64,000 nucleotides of DNA from Streptomyces soli (lineage in GTDB: Bacteria > Actinomycetota > Actinomycetes > Streptomycetales > Streptomycetaceae). The position numbers and the translations under genes are program-made. Location: NCBI RefSeq assembly GCF_003999195.1, contig NZ_RJVR01000306.1:1-64000 (forward strand). Direction: 5' to 3'. Positions 34,917 through 46,210 of the stretch are shown piece after piece (position 1 is the stretch's first letter; every line of letters starts with the position of its first letter). The notes below the pieces were generated by a model. That model was given only the letters and a program-made list of their open reading frames with translations. It had not been told where the DNA came from and did no database searches.

Positions 34917-34954
34917 AGGGGCCGTACGGGCTTTGACCCGCCCGCACGGCCCCT
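34917..34954 (+). terminator. Strong hairpin terminator after the 56-aa peptide gene
   Basis: Arms AGGGGCCGTACGGGC and GCCCGCACGGCCCCT pair over 15 positions with one mismatch around an 8-nt loop (TTTGACCC). It lies between the peptide gene and the convergent ferredoxin gene and may serve both strands. Confidence 0.75.
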
Positions 34955-34959
34955 GCTGC

Positions 34960-35382
34960 TTATTCGGCTCCCGCCCCTCCCGGCAGCGCCTCCCGGACGC
35001 GCCGCGAGGGAGTGAAGACGTACAGGTCGAGAACGCCGGGCGGTTCGGCCAGGCCGGGGCCGCCGGCGCGTACCCAGGCGGTGATGTCCTCGATCGCGTC
35101 CGGGTCGTTGACCAGGCCGAGCCAGACCGGGCGGCCACCGGCGGCGCGCCCTTCGGACGACGGCTGTACGACGATGACGTTGCCGTGCTCGCAGGCGTCG
35201 AGGCACTCCGTGGCCCGGACCCGCGATACGGCGGCCAGCGCCTGCTTGAGGCGGGCCAGCTGGCCCGCGTGGTCGACGCCGGGAATCTTGGGCGTACCGC
35301 AGCAGCAGCCACGGCAGACGCTGACAGTGCAGGCAGGTGCTCCGGCCGAGGCGGCGGCCCGGCGGGGGACGCGACGGCTCAC
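34960..35382 (-). CDS. (2Fe-2S) ferredoxin domain protein (thioredoxin-like ferredoxin)
   Basis: A 140-residue protein with a thioredoxin-fold [2Fe-2S] ferredoxin signature: VSVCRGCCCGTPK near residue 20 and ECLDACEHGNVIVVQP near 60, giving the four-cysteine pattern of the family. The C-terminal part (VWLGLVNDPDAIEDITAWV) is typical. GTG start overlaps the stop of the upstream PPOX gene (GTGA), so the pair is translationally coupled. It may pass electrons to or from the F420/flavin enzyme upstream (inference). Confidence 0.85.
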   Translation of the reverse strand: MSRRVPRRAAASAGAPACTVSVCRGCCCGTPKIPGVDHAGQLARLKQALAAVSRVRATECLDACEHGNVIVVQPSSEGRAAGGRPVWLGLVNDPDAIEDITAWVRAGGPGLAEPPGVLDLYVFTPSRRVREALPGGAGAE

Positions 35383-35768
35383 GTGAGGATGATCCGTATG
35401 GCGACCGTGCCGTTCCGGCCGCGCCGCAGCCGGCTGCCGAGCAGGCCGAGCCGGGCGAACAGACCGTACTTGCCGGCGAGCAGCCCGCGGTAGTGCTGCG
35501 TCTGCTCGGCGTCGAGGATCTCCGCACGGCCGGGAAACTGCTCCCCCGACGGATTGCCGCGCACATCGCAAGCGCTGACCAGCACGTCGGCGCGATTCCG
35601 GATCCGCTTGACCTTCCCGGAGCCTGCCACCGTCCAGACGCCGAGGCTGTCGCCGTCCCGGACCACCCACACCGGCGTCGGCACCGCGCGGCCGTCCCGC
35701 CGGAACGTCGTGACCAGCAGGTACTTGCCCGACGCAAGCCGCTCCAGCGGACTGTCCTCAACCATCAT
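35379..35768 (-). CDS. PPOX-class F420-dependent oxidoreductase
   Basis: A 129-residue split-barrel flavin/F420-binding protein (pyridoxamine 5'-phosphate oxidase fold): LASGKYLLVTTFRRDGRAVPTPVWVV, KVKRIRNRADVLVSACDVRG and the C-terminal TVAIRI strand. The ATG overlaps the stop of the GNAT gene (ATGA); a second ATG one codon later is also possible. Middle gene of a three-gene coupled operon. Confidence 0.87.
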   Translation of the reverse strand: MMVEDSPLERLASGKYLLVTTFRRDGRAVPTPVWVVRDGDSLGVWTVAGSGKVKRIRNRADVLVSACDVRGNPSGEQFPGRAEILDAEQTQHYRGLLAGKYGLFARLGLLGSRLRRGRNGTVAIRIILT

Positions 35769-36268
35769 GGGGCCAGACTACGGTCAAGCGGCGCAAGGGA
35801 CTTGCCCAGGCACACGCTGTCGGGGTGATGGCGGTAGACGCCGAACTTGGTGACCGGTGTGTAGCCGCACGACGTGTACAGGGCAATCGCCTCCGGCTGC
35901 ATGACCCCGGTCTCCAGGACCATGCGCACCCGGCCCGCCGCCAGTGCGTCAGCCTCCAGGTCGGCAAGGATGCGGCGGGCCAGACCGCGGCCCCGTACCC
36001 CCGGCACCACGTACATCCGCTTGAGCTCGGCGTCGCCGTCCCGGAAGCCCTCCGGAGAGGCGTCCTGCGCCCGCCAGCCACCGGTGGCGACCGGTTCCCC
36101 GTCGAGATAGCCGACCAGGAACACGCCGCGCGGCCGCGCGAAATGGCCGGGGTCCATGAGGGTGGCGTCGGGGTCGCCATACCGCTCGACGTACTCCAAC
36201 TGCACCTGCTCGGTCAGCTTGATCGCGTCAGGGTGGTCGTAGGGCTTCGTTCGGATCTCCACCGTCAT
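35765..36268 (-). CDS. GNAT-family N-acetyltransferase
   Basis: Acyl-CoA-dependent N-acyltransferase of 167 residues. The acetyl-CoA loop reads VVPGVRGRGLARRILADLE, preceded by the AELKRMYV strand and followed by VLETGVMQPEAIALYTSCGY. The ATG at 36268 is chosen because the fold starts directly after it. First gene of the coupled GNAT-PPOX-ferredoxin operon. Substrate unknown. Confidence 0.87.
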   Translation of the reverse strand: MTVEIRTKPYDHPDAIKLTEQVQLEYVERYGDPDATLMDPGHFARPRGVFLVGYLDGEPVATGGWRAQDASPEGFRDGDAELKRMYVVPGVRGRGLARRILADLEADALAAGRVRMVLETGVMQPEAIALYTSCGYTPVTKFGVYRHHPDSVCLGKSLAPLDRSLAP

Positions 36269-36436
36269 ATCGTACGGACTTACGAGGTACGCCCCGGTCG
36301 GGGGCGGTCGGGGGCGGTGCTGCGGGCCGGTAGAACCCCGCCGGGACCGCTGCTGCTCGTCAACTGAGCCTCCTTGCGGCGCGAGGCCGCGCACTTCGGG
36401 CAGAGCTCGCAGCGCGCGGAGCCGCCCTCGGACATC

Positions 36437-36692
36437 ACCTCCCTCACCCCTTGGAGCACGCGGACAAGCTCGCCGATCAACGGAAACTTCGCCAGGTTGC
36501 TCTACGGGCAGGCGATCTCGTTCGTCGGCGACTACGTGTTCGACACGACTCCGGTGCTGTGGATCAGCACAGTTTTGATCACCCATGGTGACTACGCGCC
36601 GGCGGGGGTGTCGGGGCGGTCCTGGTCGGGCTGCTGGCGGGCGACACGCCCCCGGTCGCTCAAGCCCTTACGCCCGAGACGGTCACGACTGA
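36437..36692 (+). pseudogene. MFS transporter remnant (N-terminal part, frameshifted)
   Basis: SLTPWSTRTSS, NGNFARLLYGQAISFVGDYVF and LWISTVLI correspond to the first helix and loop of an MFS exporter. Near 36612 the frame shifts; the next frame continues as AVLVGLLAGD before a stop at 36692. The remaining helices are missing. It occupies most of the 517-bp gap before exonuclease III. Confidence 0.65.
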
Positions 36693-36786
36693 CTGATGCC
36701 TCCCGCCTGAGCAGGCCCCCAGCGATCAGAGCGGCCCATGGCGCCCTGGTCGGGGGCGCTGGTGGGGGCCGGGTATCGTCCCGGGC

Positions 36787-37584
36787 ATGCTCACCGTGAC
36801 GACCGTGAATGTGAACGGGCTGCGCGCCGCGGCCAAGAAGGGATTCGTCCCCTGGCTGGAGGCCACCACTGCCGATGTGGTGTGCCTGCAGGAGGTGCGG
36901 GCCGAGCCCGGGCAGCTTCCGGCCGAGGTACGCGAGCCCGAGGGCTGGCATGTGGTGCATGCCCCGGCGGCTGCGAAGGGCCGGGCGGGCGTGTCGGTGT
37001 ACTCCCGGCAGGAGTTCGAGCGGGTCCGGATCGGCTTCGGATCGGACGAGTTCGACGCGTCGGGGCGGTATGTGGAAGTCGATCTGCCGGGTGTGACGGT
37101 CGCCAGCCTCTATCTGCCCTCGGGCGAAGCCGGGACGGAGCGGCAGCTGGAAAAGGAACGCTTCATGAAGGAGTTCCTGTCCTATCTCGGCGACCTCCGT
37201 GACCAGGCCGCCATGGGCAGCCGCGAGGCGGTCGTGTGCGGGGATTGGAACATTGCCCACCGCGAGGCGGACCTCAAGAACTGGAAGTCCAACTCCAAGA
37301 ACGCCGGCTTCCTCCCCGAGGAGCGGGCCTGGCTCTCGCAGGTCTACGACGCGACGGGTTACGTCGACGTGGTGCGCCGGCTCCACCCGGACGTCGCGGG
37401 ACCGTACTCGTGGTGGTCGTACCGGGGCAGGGCCTTCGACAACGACGCGGGCTGGCGGATCGACCTGCTGGTCGCGACGGAGGGTCTGGCGCGGCGGGCG
37501 ACGTCAGCGGTGGTGGAGCGGGCGGCCACGCACCCCGAGCGCTGGTCGGACCACGCGCCGGTCACCGTCACCTTCGACGTGTAG
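36787..37584 (+). CDS. xth: Exodeoxyribonuclease III (Xth/ExoA family AP endonuclease)
   Basis: Base-excision-repair nuclease of 265 residues in the EEP superfamily. Catalytic blocks: TVNVNGLRAA, CLQEVRAE (metal-binding Glu), CGDWNIAH (Asp/Asn), DNDAGWRIDLLVA and the terminal SDHAPVTVTF (Asp-His). It cleaves DNA at abasic sites and has 3'-5' exonuclease activity. Full length and apparently intact. The ATG follows the decayed MFS gene; ribosome site weak (GGGGCC/GGG). Confidence 0.93.
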   Translation: MLTVTTVNVNGLRAAAKKGFVPWLEATTADVVCLQEVRAEPGQLPAEVREPEGWHVVHAPAAAKGRAGVSVYSRQEFERVRIGFGSDEFDASGRYVEVDLPGVTVASLYLPSGEAGTERQLEKERFMKEFLSYLGDLRDQAAMGSREAVVCGDWNIAHREADLKNWKSNSKNAGFLPEERAWLSQVYDATGYVDVVRRLHPDVAGPYSWWSYRGRAFDNDAGWRIDLLVATEGLARRATSAVVERAATHPERWSDHAPVTVTFDV

Positions 37585-37601
37585 GCGGGACCACCGGGGG
37601 C

Positions 37602-38348
37602 TCAGGCCCGCTCGGTGCGCAGGAGCCGCAGGAAGGCCTTGATCCCGTCGATGACCTCCTGATTGTCCGTCAGTTCGCTTACGGTCTCCTCGAAACGCCG
37701 GCCCAGGGACTCGAAGCGCCGTTCCAGGGAGTGGATCCGGGCGTCCAGCGCCTTGTCGCGCACGCTGGACTGGGCGCCGGTCTCGTGCACCCGCGCCCCC
37801 AGCTCCAGGTCCGCCCGGGACAGCGACTTGGCGCGGTCCTCGACCAGGGTGAGCCGGTGGGTGAAGGCCAGCACGTCCTCCCGGGGAAAGCGGGTCTCGC
37901 GCAGCATGCCGGCGAGCTGGCCGCGCATGTGGGCGAAGTAGGCCTGCGCGGGCCGCAGCAGTGTGCCGACCAGGTAGAAGCCGGCGAACCAGTAGCCGAC
38001 CACATCGCCGGAGAAGTAGCCGACAACCGTCATGAGCGCCGCCGAGAGCAGGTGCGCGCCCACCGCCATGCGCCGTAGCCGTACGGCGATCCGCCTCGCC
38101 TCCTCCTCGCGGCCGGCCGGGATGGCGAGGCCGCGCTCCCGGCTCTCCGGCAGCTCGTGCAGGATGCGGCGGGCCTGGAAGTACAGATTCCACGGCACGG
38201 TCAGCAGCAGGACCAGCCACAGCAGACACAGCGCGCCGGCTCCCAGAGACAGCACCACCGACAGCCGGATGTGCGCGATGAGCACCAGCGTCACGGCGGC
38301 GATCGCCGCGCCGGTCGCCGCCAGGACGATCCATCCCACGTTTCTCAT
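37602..38348 (-). CDS. Hypothetical four-helix membrane protein with C-terminal coiled coil
   Basis: A 248-residue protein with two N-terminal hydrophobic helices (about 5-27, 31-55), a second pair (about 93-133) and a C-terminal 100-residue heptad-like helical region (DLELGARVHETGAQ, ARIHSLERRFESLGRRFEE). I recognise no family. It is convergent with exonuclease III, 17 bp apart. The layout suggests a membrane-anchored scaffold, but no function is known. Confidence 0.7.
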   Translation of the reverse strand: MRNVGWIVLAATGAAIAAVTLVLIAHIRLSVVLSLGAGALCLLWLVLLLTVPWNLYFQARRILHELPESRERGLAIPAGREEEARRIAVRLRRMAVGAHLLSAALMTVVGYFSGDVVGYWFAGFYLVGTLLRPAQAYFAHMRGQLAGMLRETRFPREDVLAFTHRLTLVEDRAKSLSRADLELGARVHETGAQSSVRDKALDARIHSLERRFESLGRRFEETVSELTDNQEVIDGIKAFLRLLRTERA

Positions 38349-38477
38349 GGCACTCCCCCGCGGATATCCGAGACCCCGTAGGCGTCAGGATCGGCCGGCG
38401 CGGGGCCGGGCGCCATCCGTACAGGTACTCAACTGCGGGCTAGGGGCGGCCAGGCCGGACCAGTCGACCTGCGGCCG

Positions 38478-38873
38478 ATGAGTCCGGGCGGCCCGCGCCG
38501 TCTTCTTGTTGTGGACACCCTTGTACTGGCCATCGGTCCTTCGCTCGCGCCCGCCAACGCGGCGCGGCTGGCCGCGCGCCTGCGCGCCGTGCCGCGCGGC
38601 CACCATCCGGCGGAGGTGGTCTGCGACGTGGGAGCTGTCACCGACCCGTCGCTCGGCGACGTCGAGGCACTCGCCCGGCTGCAGCTCGCGGCGCGGCGGC
38701 TCGGGTACCGGATCCGGCTGCGTGGCGCGTCCGACCGGCTACGGGAGCTACTGGCGCTGACGGGACTCGACGGGATCCTGCCGCTATGGGTCGAGCCGGT
38801 CGGGGAGGCCGAAGAGGGGGAAGAGGCGCTCGGTGTCGAGGAACGAGTTGATCCCGGTGATCCGCCCGTCTGA
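38478..38873 (+). CDS. STAS-domain (anti-anti-sigma-like) protein
   Basis: A 131-residue protein whose first 100 residues follow the STAS pattern: VLAIGPSLAPANAARLAARL, VVCDVGAVTDPSLGDVEALARLQL and LGYRIRLRGASDRLRELLALTGL. STAS proteins of this sort bind anti-sigma kinases; the usual phosphorylatable Ser is represented by the TDPSLGD segment. The last 90 bp overlap, antisense, the 3' end of the ECF sigma gene. The acidic tail coded in that overlap (EAEEGEEAL) is unusual. Confidence 0.75.
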   Translation: MSPGGPRRLLVVDTLVLAIGPSLAPANAARLAARLRAVPRGHHPAEVVCDVGAVTDPSLGDVEALARLQLAARRLGYRIRLRGASDRLRELLALTGLDGILPLWVEPVGEAEEGEEALGVEERVDPGDPPV

Positions 38874-39776
38874 TACGTCGATGACCTGGATCGCCCAGGG
38901 CACGCCGCCCTCGTGGTAGTGCCCGAAGGCGGGCGTGCCGTTGGCGGTGAGCGGGACCAGGCGGGAGCCGCGGCAGACGCTGCCCGTGCCGAGGAACCAG
39001 GCCCGTATCTCGGACGTGCCGCGCAGCCACAGCCGGTAGGGCGGCATGGACAGGGTGGCGTCCTCGCGGAGGAGGGCGGTGAGGGCGTCGAGGTCGTACC
39101 GCTCGAAGGCGTCGACATAGCGGGCGAGGAGCGATCGCTGGGCGTCGTCCATCGGGCGCGCCGGGTCGGTGGCGGCGGGCTCGCCGTCGGCGCCGAGGGT
39201 GGCGCGGGCCCGCTGGAGGGCACTGTTGACGGAGGCGACGGAGGTGTCGAGGAGGTCGGCGACCTCGCTCGCCCGCCAGGCCAGCACCTCGCGCAGGATG
39301 AGCACCGCCCGCTGCCGGGGCGCGAGCCGTTGCAGCGCGGAGACGAAGGCGAGCCGTACGGACTCACGGGCGACGGCCTGCTCGGCCGGATCGCCCCCGT
39401 CGCCGAGGACGCGGGAGTCGGGGACCGGGCCGATCCAGGTGGCCTCGGGCAGCCCGACGTCCAGAGGCGAGGCGGCCGACGACGGCGAGGCGAGATCCAT
39501 GGGGCGGGCCCGGCGCTGACTACTCTTGGCCATGTCCAGACACACGTTGGTGGCAATCCGGTACAGCCACGACCGCAGGCTGGCCCGGCCCTCGAAGCGG
39601 TCGTAGCCACGCCAGGCCCGGACCAGCGTCTCCTGCACGGCGTCCTCGGCCTCGAACGCCGAGCCCAGCATCCGGTAGCAGTAGGCGGTCAGCTCGACGC
39701 GATGCCGCTCCATCTGCCGCTCGACACCCGCTGGGGCGCCTGCCGCTTCGTGGTTTTCCGCAGTGAGCTCACTCAT
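38784..39776 (-). CDS. ECF sigma factor with C-terminal SnoaL-like domain
   Basis: Sigma-70-family extracytoplasmic-function factor of 330 residues. Region 2 (AYCYRMLGSAFEAEDAVQETLVRAWR, SWLYRIATNVCLD) and region 4 (LAPRQRAVLILREVLAWRASEVADLLDTS, VNSALQRARATL) are clear, followed from about residue 205 by an NTF2/SnoaL-like domain (YVDAFERYDLDALTALLREDA). ECFs of this type carry the C-terminal domain as an internal regulator in place of a linked anti-sigma. ATG at 39776, weak AAGGCGG ribosome site. It overlaps the STAS gene tail to tail. Confidence 0.9.
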   Translation of the reverse strand: MSELTAENHEAAGAPAGVERQMERHRVELTAYCYRMLGSAFEAEDAVQETLVRAWRGYDRFEGRASLRSWLYRIATNVCLDMAKSSQRRARPMDLASPSSAASPLDVGLPEATWIGPVPDSRVLGDGGDPAEQAVARESVRLAFVSALQRLAPRQRAVLILREVLAWRASEVADLLDTSVASVNSALQRARATLGADGEPAATDPARPMDDAQRSLLARYVDAFERYDLDALTALLREDATLSMPPYRLWLRGTSEIRAWFLGTGSVCRGSRLVPLTANGTPAFGHYHEGGVPWAIQVIDVSDGRITGINSFLDTERLFPLFGLPDRLDP

Positions 39777-39884
39777 CGGGGACCGCCTTGTCGACCGTCT
39801 GTTTTCAGTGTCGCCGACGCTACCGGAGGGGACTGACAACGGCCCCGCTCGCGCCGTACCCTTCCGGTATGACACGGCGACATT

Positions 39885-39929
39885 GACCTTCACCGCAGGG
39901 ACCTTCACCGCAGGGACCTTCACATCAGG
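39885..39929. repeat. 15-bp tandem repeat, three copies
   Basis: GACCTTCACCGCAGG occurs at 39885-39899 and 39900-39914, with a third, diverged copy (GACCTTCACATCAGG) at 39915-39929. It lies in the 5' region of the MFS gene. Its unit is a multiple of three, so the expansion itself would not shift the frame. Confidence 0.8.
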
Positions 39930-39976
39930 CTCGCCTCGCGCGCCGGCTCTACGCCTACGCGTTCTTCGACGACTTC

Positions 39977-41062
39977 GTGCTGCTGTACCCGGTCTACGCG
40001 GTGCTCTTCGCCGAGACCGGGTTGTCGGTCGCCGAGATCTCCTCGCTCTTCGCCATCTGGTCGGTCACCGGCTTCGTGCTGGAAGTGCCGTCGGGACTCT
40101 GGGCGGATGTGTACTCGCGCCGGCGCCTGCTGACGCTCGCGCCCCTGCTGTCCGCCGCCAGCTTCGCGCTGTGGACGTTCCTGCCCTGCTATCCGTCGTT
40201 CGCGGCCGGTTTCGTGCTGTGGGGCGCGGGCAGTGCGCTGCGTTCGGGCACGCTCCAGGCGCTGGTGTACGAGGAGCTGTCGCGGGCGCAGGCGCGGGAT
40301 TCGTACGCCCGGCTCATCGGCCGCGCGCGGGCGGTCGGTACGACGGCGGTGCTGGCGGCGGACGCGCTGGCCGGACCCGTGCTGGCCGCGGGCGGCTACC
40401 GGACGCTGGGGATCGCCAGTGTGGCGGCCACGCTGCTCGGGGTGCCGGTGGCGATGGCGCTGCCGGAGTCCCGGGGACAAGGGGAGGAGACGCCGGATGA
40501 GAGCCTCGTGGCGGTGCTGAGGGAGGGGTTCGCCGAGGTGCGGGGCTCACCGGGCGCGCGGCGGTGCCTGGTGCTGGTGGCGGCGCTGTCGGGGTTCGAC
40601 GCGATGGACGAGTACGTACCGCTGCTCGCCCGGTCGACCGGGGTCGGCCCGGCGGTCGCACCCGTGCTGGTGCTGCTGGTCACGGCCGGGGTCACGGTCG
40701 GCGGCTTCCTGGCCGGGCGTGGCCAGGGGCGGGCGGCGGCGCCGGCGCTGGCCGTGGCGGCGTGCTGCCTGGCGGTGGGGGCGATGAGCGGGCGGCCGGC
40801 GGGGATGGTCCTGGTGGCGGTGGCCTTCGGGGTGTTCCAGTGGGCGACGGTGGCGGCGGACGCCCGCCTCCAGGAGCGGATCGCGGACGGGTCGCGGGCG
40901 ACGGTGACGTCCATGGCCGGTTTCGGTACGGAGGTGGTGGCGGTGATGATCTTCGCCGGGTACGCCGCCGGCTCGCGGTGGACGGGCCCCGGGCCGCTGT
41001 TCGCGCTGGCGGCCGTGCCGTACGTGGTCGTGGCGGCGGCCCTGGGGCGGTCAAGGCGGTAA
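39977..41062 (+). CDS. MFS transporter with disrupted N-terminus
   Basis: MFS permease of 361 residues from the first usable start, with about 11 hydrophobic segments and the loop signature VPSGLWADVYSRRR. The expected N-terminus (ARRLYAYAFFDDF, the start of helix 1) lies upstream of the GTG at 39977 in the same frame but without a start codon. The only upstream ATG in frame (39869, MTRRH) is cut by TGA at 39884-39886, just where the 15-bp repeats begin. Either a shortened protein is made from GTG 39977, losing part of helix 1, or the gene is inactive. Substrate unknown. Confidence 0.65.
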   Translation: MLLYPVYAVLFAETGLSVAEISSLFAIWSVTGFVLEVPSGLWADVYSRRRLLTLAPLLSAASFALWTFLPCYPSFAAGFVLWGAGSALRSGTLQALVYEELSRAQARDSYARLIGRARAVGTTAVLAADALAGPVLAAGGYRTLGIASVAATLLGVPVAMALPESRGQGEETPDESLVAVLREGFAEVRGSPGARRCLVLVAALSGFDAMDEYVPLLARSTGVGPAVAPVLVLLVTAGVTVGGFLAGRGQGRAAAPALAVAACCLAVGAMSGRPAGMVLVAVAFGVFQWATVAADARLQERIADGSRATVTSMAGFGTEVVAVMIFAGYAAGSRWTGPGPLFALAAVPYVVVAAALGRSRR

Positions 41063-41145
41063 GCGGCGTACGCACAAACCGGCCAAATGCGTCGTATCGT
41101 GGCGAGAGAACGTCCGATCGGCTCTCCCCGCTGCTGGAGGCCGCC

Positions 41146-42669
41146 GTGGCCGACCCCAAGGGCTTTCTCAAGACCCCCCGCCGCACCTGGCCCCGCCGCC
41201 CGGTCGAGGACCGGGTGCGGGACTGGCACGAGGTCTACCAGGGGCAGGCGCTGCTGCCGATCATCGGGGCGCAGGCCGACCGGTGCATGGACTGCGGCAT
41301 TCCGTTCTGCCATGACGCGTGCCCGCTGGGGAATCTCATCCCGGAGTGGAACGACCTGGTGTCCCGGGACGACTGGGAGGCCGCCAGCCACCGGCTGCAC
41401 GCGACGAACAACTTCCCCGAGTTCACCGGGCGGCTGTGTCCGGCGCCCTGCGAGTCGGGGTGTGTGCTGGCGATCAACGCGGACCCGGTGACGATCAAGA
41501 ACGTCGAGGTCGCGATCGCCGATGACGCCTGGCAGCGCGGATACGTCCCGCCCAGGCCCCCGCAGCGCATGTCGGGCCGTACGGTGGCGGTGATCGGCTC
41601 GGGGCCGGCCGGGCTGGCCTGCGCGCAGCAGCTGACCCGGGCCGGGCACACGGTGACGGTGTACGAGCGGGCCGACCGGCTCGGCGGCCTGCTGCGGTAC
41701 GGGATACCGGAGTTCAAGATGGAGAAAGCCCATCTGGACCGCCGGCTGGGACAGATGCGCGCCGAGGGTACGAAGTTCCGCACCGGCGCCGACGTCGGCG
41801 GCGGGTTGGACGCGGCAGGGCTGCGGCAGCGGTACGACGCCGTGGTCATCGCGATCGGGGCGCACTCCTGGCGGGAACTACCGCTGACCGGGCGAGAACT
41901 GACGGGGATTCACCAGGCGATGGAGTATCTGACCCTGGCCAACCGGGTGTGCGACGGCGACATGGCGGCATCCCCGGTCAGCGCCGCCGGCAAGGACGTG
42001 GTGATCGTAGGCGGCGGGGACACCGGCGCCGACTGCCTGGGGACCGTGCTTCGGCAGGGCGCGGCCTCCGTCGTACAGCTGGACATCAACCCCCGGCCGG
42101 GCGAGGACCGGGCGGAGCACGAGCCGTGGCCCATCCACCCCAAGGTGTACCGGGTCTCCCCCGCCCATGAGGAGGCCCTGGAACTGGCACTGGCCGCCGG
42201 CGAGGACCTGGCGCGGCGGGGTGTCCCGTTGCCGACTCGCGAGGGAGACGTACGGATGTTCTGCGCGTCGACGCTGCAGTTCGAGGGCGACGCGAACGGG
42301 CAGGTGTCCTCACTGCATCTCACCGAGGTCGAGGAACGCGGTCGCGCGCCCCGGACCGGGACCGAGCGGGTGATTCCGGCACAACTGGTGCTGCTGGCTT
42401 TGGGGTTCGACGGAGTCGAGCGGGACGGCGAGCTCATCGGCGGGCTCGGGGTGCGGGTGGGTGAGCGGGGCACGATCGCCCGCGACGAGGACTTCGCGAC
42501 CGACGCCGACGGGGTGTTCGTGGCGGGCGACGCCGGGCGGGGCCAGTCGCTGATCGTCTGGGCCATCGCGGAAGGCCGGTCGGCGGCGGCGGCCGTCGAC
42601 CGCTATCTGATGGGCGCGACCGAACTCCCGGCGCCGATCAGTCCGATGACACGTCCGCTCGTCGTGTGA
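41146..42669 (+). CDS. Glutamate synthase small-subunit-like (GltD) oxidoreductase, no GltB nearby
   Basis: NADPH/FAD iron-sulfur oxidoreductase of 507 residues. The N-terminal cysteine-rich domain has CMDCGIPFCHDACPLGNLIPEW and LCPAPCESGCVL, two [4Fe-4S] sites. Then come the FAD motif VIGSGPAGLACAQQL, the NADPH motif IVGGGDTGADCLG and the C-terminal FVAGDAGRGQSLIVWAI. The GTG start has TGGAGG 5 nt upstream. The large subunit gltB is not adjacent, so this may be a second copy or an electron-transfer module for another partner. Its 3' end overlaps a minus-strand SWIM remnant by 32 bp. Confidence 0.88.
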   Translation: MADPKGFLKTPRRTWPRRPVEDRVRDWHEVYQGQALLPIIGAQADRCMDCGIPFCHDACPLGNLIPEWNDLVSRDDWEAASHRLHATNNFPEFTGRLCPAPCESGCVLAINADPVTIKNVEVAIADDAWQRGYVPPRPPQRMSGRTVAVIGSGPAGLACAQQLTRAGHTVTVYERADRLGGLLRYGIPEFKMEKAHLDRRLGQMRAEGTKFRTGADVGGGLDAAGLRQRYDAVVIAIGAHSWRELPLTGRELTGIHQAMEYLTLANRVCDGDMAASPVSAAGKDVVIVGGGDTGADCLGTVLRQGAASVVQLDINPRPGEDRAEHEPWPIHPKVYRVSPAHEEALELALAAGEDLARRGVPLPTREGDVRMFCASTLQFEGDANGQVSSLHLTEVEERGRAPRTGTERVIPAQLVLLALGFDGVERDGELIGGLGVRVGERGTIARDEDFATDADGVFVAGDAGRGQSLIVWAIAEGRSAAAAVDRYLMGATELPAPISPMTRPLVV

Positions 42670-42858
42670 AGGCGTCGTAGGCGGGCCGCAGTACGGCCGC
42701 GAGGTCACGGCCACGGACGGTGATCCCGGAGCAGCCGAGGCGGTCGGGGGCGGGGTCGGGCGGCTCGGGGTCGCGGTCGCGCGGGAGGTCGTCGGCGCAT
42801 TCCCAGAAGTCCTCGAGGCAGTCGGCGAGCGGCCTGTCGTGCCGTGCCTCGTGCGCGC

Positions 42859-42862
<4 letters not shown>
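42638..42862 (-). pseudogene. C-terminal remnant of a SWIM zinc-finger protein
   Basis: A 74-codon reading frame whose GTG overlaps the SNF2 stop (GTGA). Its sequence (CLEDFWECAD, then VRGRDLAAVLRPAYDAFT) resembles the C-terminal end of actinobacterial SWIM zinc-finger proteins, which normally follow this SNF2 helicase and are several hundred residues long. The zinc finger itself is absent. An internal deletion that joined the helicase stop to the tail of its partner would give this arrangement. Identification is by remembered family pattern, so moderate. Confidence 0.55.
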
Positions 42863-45978
<3,116 letters not shown>

Positions 45979-46210
45979 CGACGGCCTTCCCGGTCTGCGG
46001 ACCGCTGTCCGTGGACAGCTGGCGGACAGCTATTCGAGCCAGCCTACGTGGCTCGGGCCAGGCGGCCGGACAGACCCTGCCCGGCCTGTTCGCCCAGCCC
46101 CACCCGTAGCACCAGCTACAAAACCCGCGACCAGCGAACCTCACCCAACCCCAAGAGCAAAACAGGTATAGACCCCATAACACCCTCTCGCAGACAAAGA
46201 AGCCGCAAGG

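Noticed and set aside
36290..36325. CGGTCGGGGG tandem repeats after the GNAT start
   Set aside because: Two or three imperfect 10-bp units in GC-rich non-coding DNA; no evident function.
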